Assembly (NCBI RefSeq): GCF_002964975.1
Contig: NZ_PSZM01000040.1
Location: 124,001-188,000, forward strand
Reading direction: 5' to 3'
DNA: 64,000 nucleotides
Origin: Apibacter adventoris
Lineage (GTDB): Bacteria > Bacteroidota > Bacteroidia > Flavobacteriales > Weeksellaceae
Below are positions 45,904-54,422 of this stretch, in pieces (the stretch's first letter is position 1; each line of letters starts with the position of its first letter). The notes beneath the pieces are model-generated. The model saw nothing but the letters and a program-made list of their open reading frames with translations, was not told where the DNA came from and ran no database searches. Position numbers and translations under genes: made by a program.

Positions 45904-46995
45904 ATGAAATACGTTACAAATTTTTTTAGAGTTATTGTTGGGATCATTTTTATAATTTCTGGAATCGTAAAAACAATAGACCCCATAGGTTTTTCATATA
46001 AACTGGAAGAGTATTTTGGAGAAGGAGTTTTTAATATTTCTTTTTTAGAAAATTTGGCTTTGCCATTATCTATATTTTTTGTAATCGCTGAAGTTATGTT
46101 AGGAGTGTTATTACTTCTGGGAATATGTAAAAAATTTACTGTATATGCACTTTTATCACTTATTATATTTTTTTCATTTTTAACATTTTATTCAGCATAT
46201 TTTAATAAAGTTACTGATTGTGGATGTTTTGGTGATGCATTGAAACTTAAACCTTGGTTTTCTTTTTATAAAGATATAATATTATTGTTATTTATAATAA
46301 TATTGGTTTTAGGTTTAAAATATATAAAACCCGTATTTCCATCAAAAATAAGAATTACATTAGTTATAATATCTTTTGTTTTTTGTTGTTGGATAGCATA
46401 TATGGGAATAGCACATTTACCTCTTATCGATTTTAGACCCTATGCCATAGGTAAAGATTTAAAAAAAGAAATGAATGATGGTATTCCACCAGAAATTTCT
46501 ATAATTTATACTATGGAAAATAGTAAGGATAAAAAACAAAAAAAAGTTTCTTCAGAAGAATACATGAATAGTGGCATTTGGGAAGATACTTTATGGCATA
46601 TAATAAAAACGGATCAAAAAATAATTAAAGAAGCAGTATTGCCTTCAGTTCATGATTTTTACATAGAATGTGACGGTTTTGATAGAGCAAAAGAAGTAGT
46701 AAATTCAGACAAGTTTTTAGTATTTACAATTCCCTATGCTCATAAATTAAGCATTATAGAAAAAGCAAAGTTGAGAAAAATCACTAATGAGCTCATGCAA
46801 AAAAATATTAATTTTGTAGTGGCTACTAATGATCCGAAGATTATGATTCCTATTAAATCATGTATAACAGATCCTACTACTTTAAAAACAATTAATAGAA
46901 GTGTAATAGGATTAATGATTTTAAAAAAAGGAATAGTAGTAGCTAAATATCATGTAAATGATCTACCTACTATAAAACAAATTGAAAAATTATAG
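45904..46995 (+). CDS. BT_3928-family DoxX/MauE-like membrane protein
   Basis: This 363-residue protein has an N-terminal four- to five-helix DoxX/MauE-like domain (about 5-165) with the motif D-C-G-C-F-G-D-A near 102-109 at a helix end, typical of redox-associated membrane proteins. A periplasmic alpha/beta domain of about 190 residues follows, which resembles a thioredoxin fold lacking a CxxC. It probably takes part in envelope thiol chemistry. The gene lies 11 nt after DUF1599 and 15 nt before tpiA. Confidence 0.8.
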   Translation: MKYVTNFFRVIVGIIFIISGIVKTIDPIGFSYKLEEYFGEGVFNISFLENLALPLSIFFVIAEVMLGVLLLLGICKKFTVYALLSLIIFFSFLTFYSAYFNKVTDCGCFGDALKLKPWFSFYKDIILLLFIIILVLGLKYIKPVFPSKIRITLVIISFVFCCWIAYMGIAHLPLIDFRPYAIGKDLKKEMNDGIPPEISIIYTMENSKDKKQKKVSSEEYMNSGIWEDTLWHIIKTDQKIIKEAVLPSVHDFYIECDGFDRAKEVVNSDKFLVFTIPYAHKLSIIEKAKLRKITNELMQKNINFVVATNDPKIMIPIKSCITDPTTLKTINRSVIGLMILKKGIVVAKYHVNDLPTIKQIEKL

Positions 46996-47010
46996 ATAAA
47001 TAGTATAATT

Positions 47011-47769
47011 ATGAGAAAAAAAATCGTAGCAGGTAACTGGAAAATGAATAAAACTCTACCAGAAGCACAATTATTATTATCAGAAATAGACAAATATTTA
47101 CAAGCAAATTCACCAAAATGTGAAGTGATAGCTGGGATTCCTTTTGTTTATTTAGAAAACGCTAAGGCTCAACATAAAAATTTTAAAATATTTTCTGAAG
47201 ATATCTCTGAACATAAATCAGGAGCCTATACAGGAGAAGTGTCTGCAGAGATGCTAACTTCTCTTCATGTTGATGGATCCATTATAGGACATTCCGAAAG
47301 AAGACAGTATCATAAAGAAACCGATGAACAAATAGGAGCTAAAGTTAAAATAGCATTAGAGAATGGATTAACACCTATGTTTTGTAATGGAGAAGTATTG
47401 GAAGAAAGAAAAGCAGGAAAACATTTTGAAGTTGTAAAAAGACAAACAGAAGTGGCCTTATTTAATCTTTCAGCAGAAGAAATTAGTAAAGTAGTTATTG
47501 CCTATGAGCCGGTTTGGGCTATAGGAACAGGAGAAACAGCTACTCCAGAACAGGCACAGGAAATACATGCTTATATCAGAAGTTTAATAGCAGATAAATA
47601 TGGGAAAGAAGTAGCCGATTCTGTATCAATATTATATGGTGGAAGTGTGAAACCTTCGAATGCTAAAGAAATTTTTTCTAAACCCGATGTAGATGGAGGA
47701 TTAATAGGAGGAGCATCACTTAATATAGAAGATTTTAGTGCATTAATAAAAACATACTCTGAAATTTAA
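47011..47769 (+). CDS. tpiA: Triose-phosphate isomerase
   Basis: The glycolytic enzyme interconverts dihydroxyacetone phosphate and glyceraldehyde 3-phosphate. The 252 residues include G-N-W-K-M-N (catalytic Lys13), G-H-S-E-R-R near 95-100 (catalytic His), [10 protein letters not shown] near 170 (catalytic Glu) and Y-G-G-S-V near 210. It would also receive dihydroxyacetone phosphate from polyol breakdown by the kinase/dehydrogenase operon at 11-15 kb, if that reading is right. Confidence 0.97.
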   Translation: MRKKIVAGNWKMNKTLPEAQLLLSEIDKYLQANSPKCEVIAGIPFVYLENAKAQHKNFKIFSEDISEHKSGAYTGEVSAEMLTSLHVDGSIIGHSERRQYHKETDEQIGAKVKIALENGLTPMFCNGEVLEERKAGKHFEVVKRQTEVALFNLSAEEISKVVIAYEPVWAIGTGETATPEQAQEIHAYIRSLIADKYGKEVADSVSILYGGSVKPSNAKEIFSKPDVDGGLIGGASLNIEDFSALIKTYSEI

Positions 47770-47787
47770 TTCAAACCTGTATAAAAC

Positions 47788-47820
47788 AAAAAAATCGGAT
47801 ATCATTATCCGGTTTTTTTT
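47788..47820 (+). terminator. Intrinsic terminator after tpiA
   Basis: A CGGATA / TATCCG stem extended by A-T and one G-T pair, with a TCAT loop, ends in eight or more T. It starts about 20 bp past the tpiA stop. Confidence 0.9.
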
Positions 47821-47897
47821 GTTTACATAATATAGAAAATGTAAAAAATAAAGAAACATTTTGCATTTAGTTCATAGGGAAATACAATAAAATATTG

Positions 47898-47905
47898 TAT
47901 TTTTG
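47898..47905 (+). promoter_or_regulatory. Candidate -7 box for gyrB
   Basis: TATTTTTG matches TAnnTTTG and lies 44 bp upstream of the gyrB ATG. A TTTTG at 47869-47873 is the nearest -33 candidate, with a slightly long spacer (24 bp). Confidence 0.5.
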
Positions 47906-47949
47906 TAGTTAACTGTTTCAGTTAAATAAAGAATTGATATTATAATAAT

Positions 47950-49887
47950 ATGAGTGAAAAAAAATATACAGCTGATAGTATTCAAGCATTAGAAGGAATT
48001 GAACACGTTAGAATGCGTCCATCAATGTACATTGGAGATGTAGGACTTAGAGGGCTACACCATTTAGTATATGAAGTTGTTGATAATTCCATTGATGAAG
48101 CATTAGCTGGTTATTGTGATCGAATCGACGTAATTATTGAAAAAGATAATTCTATTACCGTAAAAGATAATGGACGGGGAATACCTGTAGATATAAATAC
48201 CAAAACCGGACTTTCGGCATTAGAACTGGTAATGACTAAAATAGGTGCGGGTGGTAAGTTTGATAAAGATTCTTATAAGGTTTCTGGAGGATTACATGGA
48301 GTAGGGGTTTCCTGTGTAAATGCATTATCTACGGAATTAATAGCTATTGTAAACAGAGACGGGAAACAATATAAACAAGTGTATTCTAAAGGAGTAGCAT
48401 TAGCTCCTGTTGAAGTTGTAGGAACTTCCGATCATACAGGAACATTTGTAACATTTACACCGGATGCTACGATTTTTAATGATACAGAATATAATTATGA
48501 TACTTTAGCAGCAAGATTAAGAGAACTTTCTTTTTTAAATAAAGGAATAACTATAAACCTTTCAGATCTGCGTGAAATAGATGAAGATGGAAATCCCAAA
48601 TCAGATACTTTTTATTCAGAAAGAGGACTAGAAGAATTTGTAGAATTTATAGATGGCAATAGGGAACCTTTAATGGAAGAAATTATACATATGGAAGGTG
48701 AAGTGGATAATGTTCCTGTAGAAGTGGCTATGAGGTATAATACTTCTTATACTGAAAATATACATTCATATGTGAATAATATTAATACCCATGAGGGAGG
48801 AACCCATCTTACGGGTTTCAGAAGAGCTTTAACCCGAACTTTAAAGAAGTATGCAGATGAGAATATAAATTTAGCAAAAGAAAAAGTTGAAATTACAGGT
48901 GATGATTTTAGGGAAGGATTAACAGCAGTTGTTTCAGTAAAAGTTATGGAACCTCAGTTTGAGGGACAGACTAAAACTAAACTAGGAAATTCAGAAGTTA
49001 GTTCAGCTGTAGATAAAATTGTTTCGGAGATGTTAACTAATTATTTAGAGGAACATCCTAATGAGGCTAAACAAATTGTACAAAAAGTATTATTAGCAGC
49101 CAAAGCAAGACAAGCTGCCAAAAAGGCTCGAGAACTAGTTCAGAGAAAATCTCCCATGGGAGGAAGCGGACTTCCTGGTAAATTAGCTGATTGTTCCTCT
49201 CGTAATGCTGAAGAAAGTGAATTATTTTTAGTCGAAGGAGATTCAGCTGGAGGAACAGCTAAACAAGGGCGTGATCGTATGTTTCAAGCTATTTTACCAC
49301 TAAGGGGTAAAATTTTAAATGTAGAGAAAGCCATGAGCTATAAAGTTTTTGAAAGTGAAGAAATAAAAAACATATATACAGCATTAGGAGTTTCCGTTGG
49401 CACTGAAGAAGATTCAAAGGAATTAAATCTATCAAAACTAAGATATCATAAAGTAGTTATTATGACGGATGCAGATGTAGACGGTTCCCATATTACAACT
49501 CTAATATTAACATTCTTTTTCCGTTACATGAAAGAAATGATTGAAAGAGGATATATTTATATAGCTACCCCTCCTTTATATTTATTAAAGAAAGGAAATA
49601 AAGAATATTATGCGTGGGATGATAAACATAGAGAAGAAATAGCAACGCAACTAGCTAATGCTCAAGGAAAAGGATTTACAGTACAAAGATATAAAGGGTT
49701 AGGAGAAATGAATGCAGAACAGCTATGGGATACAACTATGAATCCGGAACGAAGAACTTTACGTCAGGTTACAATAAATAATGCATCAGAAGCAGATCGT
49801 ATATTTTCTATGTTGATGGGAGACGATGTACCACCTCGTAGAGAATTTATAGAAAAAAATGCCGCTTATGCTAATATAGATGCATAA
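47950..49887 (+). CDS. gyrB: DNA gyrase subunit B
   Basis: This 645-residue subunit supplies the ATPase of type II topoisomerase. The GHKL domain has E-V-V-D-N-S-I-D-E near 42-50, D-N-G-R-G-I-P near 77-83 and G-G-L-H-G-V-G near 116-122. The Toprim domain has E-G-D-S-A-G-G near 430-436 and D-A-D-V-D-G-S-H near 505-512. The C-terminal M-G-D-D-V-P-P-R-R-E-F-I-E is the GyrB (not ParE) ending. Length is normal. Confidence 0.96.
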   Translation: MSEKKYTADSIQALEGIEHVRMRPSMYIGDVGLRGLHHLVYEVVDNSIDEALAGYCDRIDVIIEKDNSITVKDNGRGIPVDINTKTGLSALELVMTKIGAGGKFDKDSYKVSGGLHGVGVSCVNALSTELIAIVNRDGKQYKQVYSKGVALAPVEVVGTSDHTGTFVTFTPDATIFNDTEYNYDTLAARLRELSFLNKGITINLSDLREIDEDGNPKSDTFYSERGLEEFVEFIDGNREPLMEEIIHMEGEVDNVPVEVAMRYNTSYTENIHSYVNNINTHEGGTHLTGFRRALTRTLKKYADENINLAKEKVEITGDDFREGLTAVVSVKVMEPQFEGQTKTKLGNSEVSSAVDKIVSEMLTNYLEEHPNEAKQIVQKVLLAAKARQAAKKARELVQRKSPMGGSGLPGKLADCSSRNAEESELFLVEGDSAGGTAKQGRDRMFQAILPLRGKILNVEKAMSYKVFESEEIKNIYTALGVSVGTEEDSKELNLSKLRYHKVVIMTDADVDGSHITTLILTFFFRYMKEMIERGYIYIATPPLYLLKKGNKEYYAWDDKHREEIATQLANAQGKGFTVQRYKGLGEMNAEQLWDTTMNPERRTLRQVTINNASEADRIFSMLMGDDVPPRREFIEKNAAYANIDA

Positions 49888-49912
49888 AGAAAATATAGAA
49901 TTCAAAATAATA

Positions 49913-49943
49913 AAAAAACTCTCTTTATATAAGAGAGTTTTTT
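49913..49943. terminator. Bidirectional terminator after gyrB
   Basis: A 13-bp stem (AAAAAACTCTCTT / AAGAGAGTTTTTT) with a 5-nt loop lies between gyrB and the convergent secreted protein gene. Confidence 0.9.
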
Positions 49944-50163
49944 ATTATAATATTTATAGCATTTAAAAAATTGAAAATATTACTTCTATAATTTCTTTAA
50001 CATAATTTGTAATAAATATAAACTAATTCCATTTATTTCACATAGAGGAGTATTAAAAAAATTATTGATCTTATATTTTGAAGTTTTTATCCTTAACTGA
50101 GATAAATAATATTATATATAAAAAATTTACTACTATTATAATATTTTCACATATAAAACATAT

Positions 50164-51042
50164 TTATTTATCAAATAATTTTTTTTGATATTCATCATGA
50201 ACGTTTTTATTATCTTCGTTAATATTATCAACTTCCTCATTAATATTCATGTCTTTGGAAAAATTATTTCCTTCTATATCATTAATTGAATCAGAAGTAT
50301 TATTATTTAATTCATCCAATGCTTTAATTTTACTTTGAAAATCAGATATTACTAATTGTTGCGCCTGTATTTCTTCATCCAAAGATTTATTTCGTTCGGT
50401 AAGGTTTTGTATATCAGATTTATTAATTTCTATATTATTTTTTATTTTAGATAATTTGGTAATTTCTTTATCAGATAAATCTTCAGAATTAGAAACTTCT
50501 ATCCTTTGACTATCTTTTCTTATAGCGCCTTCTAAAAATTTAATATTATCTAAATTTCTTATTTTTTGCTTATTTAAAGAAAGACTATATGTTTTTGCAT
50601 TATTTAAATCATCTGAGTAACAGGATTTAAGGATATTGAGACGGAATTTTTCTAAAGCTATCACCGCAGGTTTCAATTCCTCTTTGGAACTTTCGGCTGT
50701 TAAAAAGTCTCCCTGTATATTTTGAAAAGAAGTAAATATAGTCATAGTATTGTCCTCATTGTAACTGTAGGCAAAGTTTCCATTCCATTCCTCTCCTGAA
50801 GATGAAAATTTAATATTTGTACCTTTAACTTTATTAACAATGCCTCCTTTGATTTTACCATTTTGTTTCTTAATGAATGTTTTCCAGTTATTAACCAATA
50901 CCTCTTTATTACAGATAGGATTAGAAAACCCAAAAGCATCCATAGTTTTATCATTTTCAGTATAAGTCATTTCTTGAATATTTTGAGCATGTAGAAATAA
51001 AACATATAAAAAACTTATACTAGCAATCAATCTTTTTTTCAT
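50164..51042 (-). CDS. Hypothetical secreted protein with coiled-coil
   Basis: No family was recognised. The 292-residue protein has a signal peptide (M-K-K-R-L-I-A-S then a hydrophobic core, cleavage after H-A-Q). A small N-terminal domain (about 20-150) contains two Cys (near 44 and 144), and a long charged helical region (about 150-250) with heptad-like Leu/Ile spacing follows, ending in an Asn/Asp/Glu-rich tail. Its ATG overlaps the TGA of the upstream methyltransferase gene, so it is translationally coupled to it. Confidence 0.65.
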   Translation of the reverse strand: MKKRLIASISFLYVLFLHAQNIQEMTYTENDKTMDAFGFSNPICNKEVLVNNWKTFIKKQNGKIKGGIVNKVKGTNIKFSSSGEEWNGNFAYSYNEDNTMTIFTSFQNIQGDFLTAESSKEELKPAVIALEKFRLNILKSCYSDDLNNAKTYSLSLNKQKIRNLDNIKFLEGAIRKDSQRIEVSNSEDLSDKEITKLSKIKNNIEINKSDIQNLTERNKSLDEEIQAQQLVISDFQSKIKALDELNNNTSDSINDIEGNNFSKDMNINEEVDNINEDNKNVHDEYQKKLFDK

Positions 51043-51719
51043 ATTTTCACATTTTTTAAATAATGCTTAGCAATTTCTTCTCCGGAACTTACAGAATTTA
51101 TTGCCCATTTTATTTTTAAATTCAATTTTTCTTGTTGGGTGAGTTTCCAGTTTAAGTTACTTTTTTCCAATTTGTTTCTCATCTCATAGAAACAGATCCC
51201 TGCAGCAACAGAAACATTAAGACTTTCAGTAAATCCTAACATGGGTATTTGAATACATACATCAGAAAAATCTAAAAAATCTTTACTGATACCCCTAAAT
51301 TCTGTACCAAATATGACTGCTGTAGGTTGATTAGGAATATAATTTTGAATATTTATAGCTGTTTTTTCAGGAGAAATCGTTGCAATTAAATACCCTTTAT
51401 CCTTAATTTTCTTTAATGAATCAATATTTGATTGCATAAAATGAATGTCTATCCATTTATCAGCACCTCTGGAAACAGAACTCTCAGGTATAAAAGAATT
51501 TCGGTTCTCCAAAGCATATAAGGTTTGAAATCCAAAAGCTTCCATACTTCTGACTATAGCACCTGCATTTCTAAATTGATAAATATCTTCCAATACTGGA
51601 ACTATAAAATTACTTCTTTCATTTACTAGATTCTCAATCTTTTGTAATTTTTCAGGAGTAATAAAATCCTTAAGATATTCATATAGTTTTAAATTATTTT
51701 GAAAATCTTTTTGAATCAT
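51039..51719 (-). CDS. TrmH-family (SpoU) RNA 2'-O-methyltransferase
   Basis: This 226-residue SPOUT methyltransferase has motif 1 in Q-F-R-N-A-G-A-I-V-R-S near 47-57, motif 2 I-F-G-T-E-F-R-G near 136-143, and motif 3 in G-F-T-E-S-L-N-V-S-V-A near 157-167, the trefoil-knot SAM site. Its closest known type is TrmH (Gm18 of tRNA); the target here is not certain. A minus-strand TAACTTTG box at 51764-51771 lies 45 nt upstream. It overlaps the downstream secreted-protein gene by 4 nt. Confidence 0.88.
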   Translation of the reverse strand: MIQKDFQNNLKLYEYLKDFITPEKLQKIENLVNERSNFIVPVLEDIYQFRNAGAIVRSMEAFGFQTLYALENRNSFIPESSVSRGADKWIDIHFMQSNIDSLKKIKDKGYLIATISPEKTAINIQNYIPNQPTAVIFGTEFRGISKDFLDFSDVCIQIPMLGFTESLNVSVAAGICFYEMRNKLEKSNLNWKLTQQEKLNLKIKWAINSVSSGEEIAKHYLKNVKI

Positions 51720-51763
51720 GTCTCAAAAATAAGAATTTTAGATGTTAATATTTTCATAAATTG

Positions 51764-51771
51764 CAAAGTTA
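51764..51771 (-). promoter_or_regulatory. Candidate -7 box for the TrmH-type gene
   Basis: Read on the minus strand, TAACTTTG matches TAnnTTTG at a normal distance (about 45 nt) from the methyltransferase ATG. It sits in the short divergent region shared with asparaginase. Confidence 0.45.
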
Positions 51772-51787
51772 AAATCTAAAAATTAAT

Positions 51788-52798
51788 ATGAAAAAACAGG
51801 TTTTAATTATTTATACCGGAGGTACCATAGGAATGGTAAAAAAATATGGAACCGGAGTATTACAACCTTTTGATTTTAACCACATTTTAGATCATATTCC
51901 CGAAATTAAATGGATGGAAGTTTCAATAGATTTTATAGAATTTGAAACACCCATGGATTCTTCTGATATTACTCCCAAAGAATGGGTGAGGTTAGCAAAT
52001 ATTATAATAGAGAAATATATGAAATATGATGGTTTTGTAGTTCTACATGGAACAGATACTATGTCGTATACTTCTTCAGCACTAAGCTTTATGTTACAAG
52101 GATTACAAAAACCTATAATTTTTACAGGATCTCAATTACCTATCGGAGAGTTAAGAACAGATTCAAAAGAAAATCTTATAACTTCTATTTACTATGCAAG
52201 TTTATATTTAGAAAATGTTCCGGCAATTCGTGAGGTATGTTTATATTTTGAACATAAACTTTACAGGGCAAATCGAACCACTAAATTTTCAGCAGAACAT
52301 TTTGATGCATTTATATCACCAAATTACCCTATGTTAGGAGAATCAGGAGTAAATTTAGGAATATTTCCTGATAATCTATTAAAATCTAAGACAGAACTTC
52401 AGGTTAATTTAAATATAGAAGATAAAGTAGATATTTTCACATTTTTTCCCGGCAAAAGAAAAGAATATTTAGACGCTATGATAGCCAATCCCAGTATTAA
52501 AGGAATTGTGTTAAGAACTTTTGGATCAGGAAATATACCTTCAGATATACATACTCTTCAATCAATAGCAAAAGCTAAAGAATTTGGAAAAGAATTAGTA
52601 ATTATAACACAATGTATCAGAGGTAGTGTAAATTTAGGTAAATATCAAAACAGTTTGATTTTTAGTGAATTAGAGGTAATAAACGGATATGATATCACAG
52701 TTGAAGCAGCAATTACAAAACTCATGTGCATATTAGGAAAAAATAATTATACTTCTCAACAAATCAAATATGAATTTGAAAAAAGTTGGGCTGGATAA
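51788..52798 (+). CDS. ansA: Type I L-asparaginase
   Basis: The enzyme hydrolyses asparagine to aspartate and ammonia. The 336-residue protein has the catalytic Thr in I-Y-T-G-G-T-I-G-M (9-16), the second motif V-L-H-G-T-D-T-M-S-Y (85-94) with the Thr-Asp pair, and no signal peptide, fitting the cytosolic type I enzyme. It is the last core gene before the tRNA-Ser integration site. Confidence 0.92.
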   Translation: MKKQVLIIYTGGTIGMVKKYGTGVLQPFDFNHILDHIPEIKWMEVSIDFIEFETPMDSSDITPKEWVRLANIIIEKYMKYDGFVVLHGTDTMSYTSSALSFMLQGLQKPIIFTGSQLPIGELRTDSKENLITSIYYASLYLENVPAIREVCLYFEHKLYRANRTTKFSAEHFDAFISPNYPMLGESGVNLGIFPDNLLKSKTELQVNLNIEDKVDIFTFFPGKRKEYLDAMIANPSIKGIVLRTFGSGNIPSDIHTLQSIAKAKEFGKELVIITQCIRGSVNLGKYQNSLIFSELEVINGYDITVEAAITKLMCILGKNNYTSQQIKYEFEKSWAG

Positions 52799-52841
52799 AT
52801 TTCTGTATAGCAAAATTATTTTTAAATAATAAAAAAATATG

Positions 52842-52849
52842 TACATTTG
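52842..52849 (+). promoter_or_regulatory. Candidate -7 box for tRNA-Ser
   Basis: TACATTTG is a perfect TAnnTTTG box ending 12 bp before the mature tRNA 5' end, the expected position for the tRNA promoter. Confidence 0.5.
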
Positions 52850-52860
52850 CAAACCATTAC

Positions 52861-52946
52861 AGAGAGGTGCTCGAGTGGTTGAAGAGGCTACCCTGGAAAG
52901 GTAGTATACGGTAACCGTATCGAGGGTTCGAATCCCTTCCTCTCTG
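52861..52946 (+). tRNA. tRNA-Ser (GGA anticodon)
   Basis: The sequence folds into a class II cloverleaf: acceptor stem AGAGAGG / CCTCTCT with discriminator G, anticodon stem CTACC / GGTAG around loop CTGGAAA (anticodon GGA, serine codons UCC/UCU), a long variable arm (TACGG / CCGTA) and a T-arm with TTCGAAT. CCA is not encoded. A hairpin terminator follows at once. An integrase gene 218 bp downstream suggests this tRNA 3' end is the attachment site of an integrative element. Confidence 0.95.
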
Positions 52947-52948
52947 CT

Positions 52949-52985
52949 AAAGACTTATAAATATTTATTTATAAGTCTTTTTTGA
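52949..52985 (+). terminator. Terminator of tRNA-Ser
   Basis: A perfect 13-bp stem (AAAGACTTATAAA / TTTATAAGTCTTT) with a 6-nt loop and following T-run starts 3 bp after the tRNA discriminator base. Confidence 0.88.
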
Positions 52986-53095
52986 GTTTATATACTTCTG
53001 TTTTTTAACAAATTACCTACATTCAATTACTCTTCATATTTAAAATATAAATTATTTAAAAATTTCAATATTATTCTTTTCAAGGAATATAAAAA

Positions 53096-53122
53096 GGTTG
53101 CAACTTTTTTTCTCAGGTTGCA
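53096..53122 (+). repeat. Direct repeat GGTTGCA upstream of the integrase
   Basis: GGTTGCA occurs at 53096-53102 and 53116-53122, 20 bp start to start (two helical turns); the first copy is part of GTTGCAAC, a palindrome. The spacing and position between att site and integrase gene would suit arm-type or excisionase sites, but this is only inferred. Confidence 0.3.
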
Positions 53123-53164
53123 TATTATATTATTAAAAATCAAATATTTACAAATTGTTGAAAA

Positions 53165-54370
53165 ATGGAAATTAATAAACTTAATATATTATTTGTAATC
53201 GCAAAAAGTAGGATAAATAAAATGGGTAATGCTCCATTATTTTGTCGGTTAACTTACCAGGAGAAAAGGAAACAATTTTCAACTGGTTTATTTATAAATC
53301 CCAAATATTGGCAAAATACAAAACAACAAGCACACCCTCCTAGTGAACATAATAAGTTTATAAATTCACAATTAAGTCTGATTAAAAATAATATTAATCA
53401 GGCTTTTTTATTTCTACAACTTCAAAGTGAGAATTTTACAGTAGAACACATATATAAACAATATGCAGGAGAAACTCAAAACGAAGATAAATCTCTGATG
53501 GATATTTTCAATTATCATAATAATCGAATGAAAAGTCTTGTGGGTATTGAAGCTTCAATTAATAGTTGGGAAAGGTATCATAACACTCATAATCATATCA
53601 AGGATTTTATTTGGCATAAATTTAAGAAAAAGGATTATTCATTGAGGGAGCTAAATCTAAATTTCATTATGGATTTTGAATATTACTTACAAACAGAAAA
53701 AGGATTTATGGCTACTACTATTTTTAAAAGTATTCAACGGTTCAGGAGGGTTATTAGAGTCGCTGTAGCAATGGATTATTTGCTTAAAGACCCTTTTTTA
53801 CTATATAGAGCTAAAAATCCTAAAAAGCAGATTATTTACCTTACACTTGAAGAATTATCCAAATTAGAAAATTATACTTTCTCACAAGCCAGATTACAGC
53901 AGGTAGCCGATATGTTTATATTCTGTTGCTATACAGGATTAGCATACCAGGAAATGAATAATTTAACTCAAAATAATATAATAGAGCATGATAATGTTTT
54001 ATGGATTGATATGTATAGGCAGAAAACACAAAAACAATTCCTTGCTCCTTTACTTCCAAAAGCTGTTCATATAATAAAAAAATATCAAAATGAACAAAAA
54101 TTATTACCCATAATTAGTAATCAGAAGTTTAACTCTTATTTAAAAGAAATTGCAGATATAGTAGGAATTAATAAAAACCTTACTCATCATATTGCCAGAA
54201 AAACTTTTGCTACTACTGTATTACTTTATAACGATGTTCCTATGGAAATTGTAAGTGAACTTCTAGGACATTCAAAAATTACTATTACCCAAGAACATTA
54301 TGCAAAAGTAGTCCAGAAGAAAGTAAGTGAGCATATTCAAAAATTGAGTAAAAAACTATCTCAAAAGTAA
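53165..54370 (+). CDS. Bacteroidota-type tyrosine recombinase/integrase
   Basis: This 401-residue site-specific integrase has an N-terminal arm-DNA-binding domain (about 1-95), a SAM-like core-binding domain (about 105-205) and a C-terminal catalytic domain. Visible catalytic residues: Lys287 region, H-H-I-A-R (His342, Arg345), L-G-H (His369) and H-Y-A (Tyr379 nucleophile). The first arginine, normally in T-G-L-R, is Ala260 (T-G-L-A), as known for Bacteroides CTnDOT IntDOT, which also lacks it. Its position just after tRNA-Ser fits an element that integrates at the tRNA 3' end. Confidence 0.93.
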   Translation: MEINKLNILFVIAKSRINKMGNAPLFCRLTYQEKRKQFSTGLFINPKYWQNTKQQAHPPSEHNKFINSQLSLIKNNINQAFLFLQLQSENFTVEHIYKQYAGETQNEDKSLMDIFNYHNNRMKSLVGIEASINSWERYHNTHNHIKDFIWHKFKKKDYSLRELNLNFIMDFEYYLQTEKGFMATTIFKSIQRFRRVIRVAVAMDYLLKDPFLLYRAKNPKKQIIYLTLEELSKLENYTFSQARLQQVADMFIFCCYTGLAYQEMNNLTQNNIIEHDNVLWIDMYRQKTQKQFLAPLLPKAVHIIKKYQNEQKLLPIISNQKFNSYLKEIADIVGINKNLTHHIARKTFATTVLLYNDVPMEIVSELLGHSKITITQEHYAKVVQKKVSEHIQKLSKKLSQK

Positions 54371-54422
54371 TTTATATGACTGTGTTATACTAAATTTACA
54401 ACACCGTTTATTATTCCAAGAT

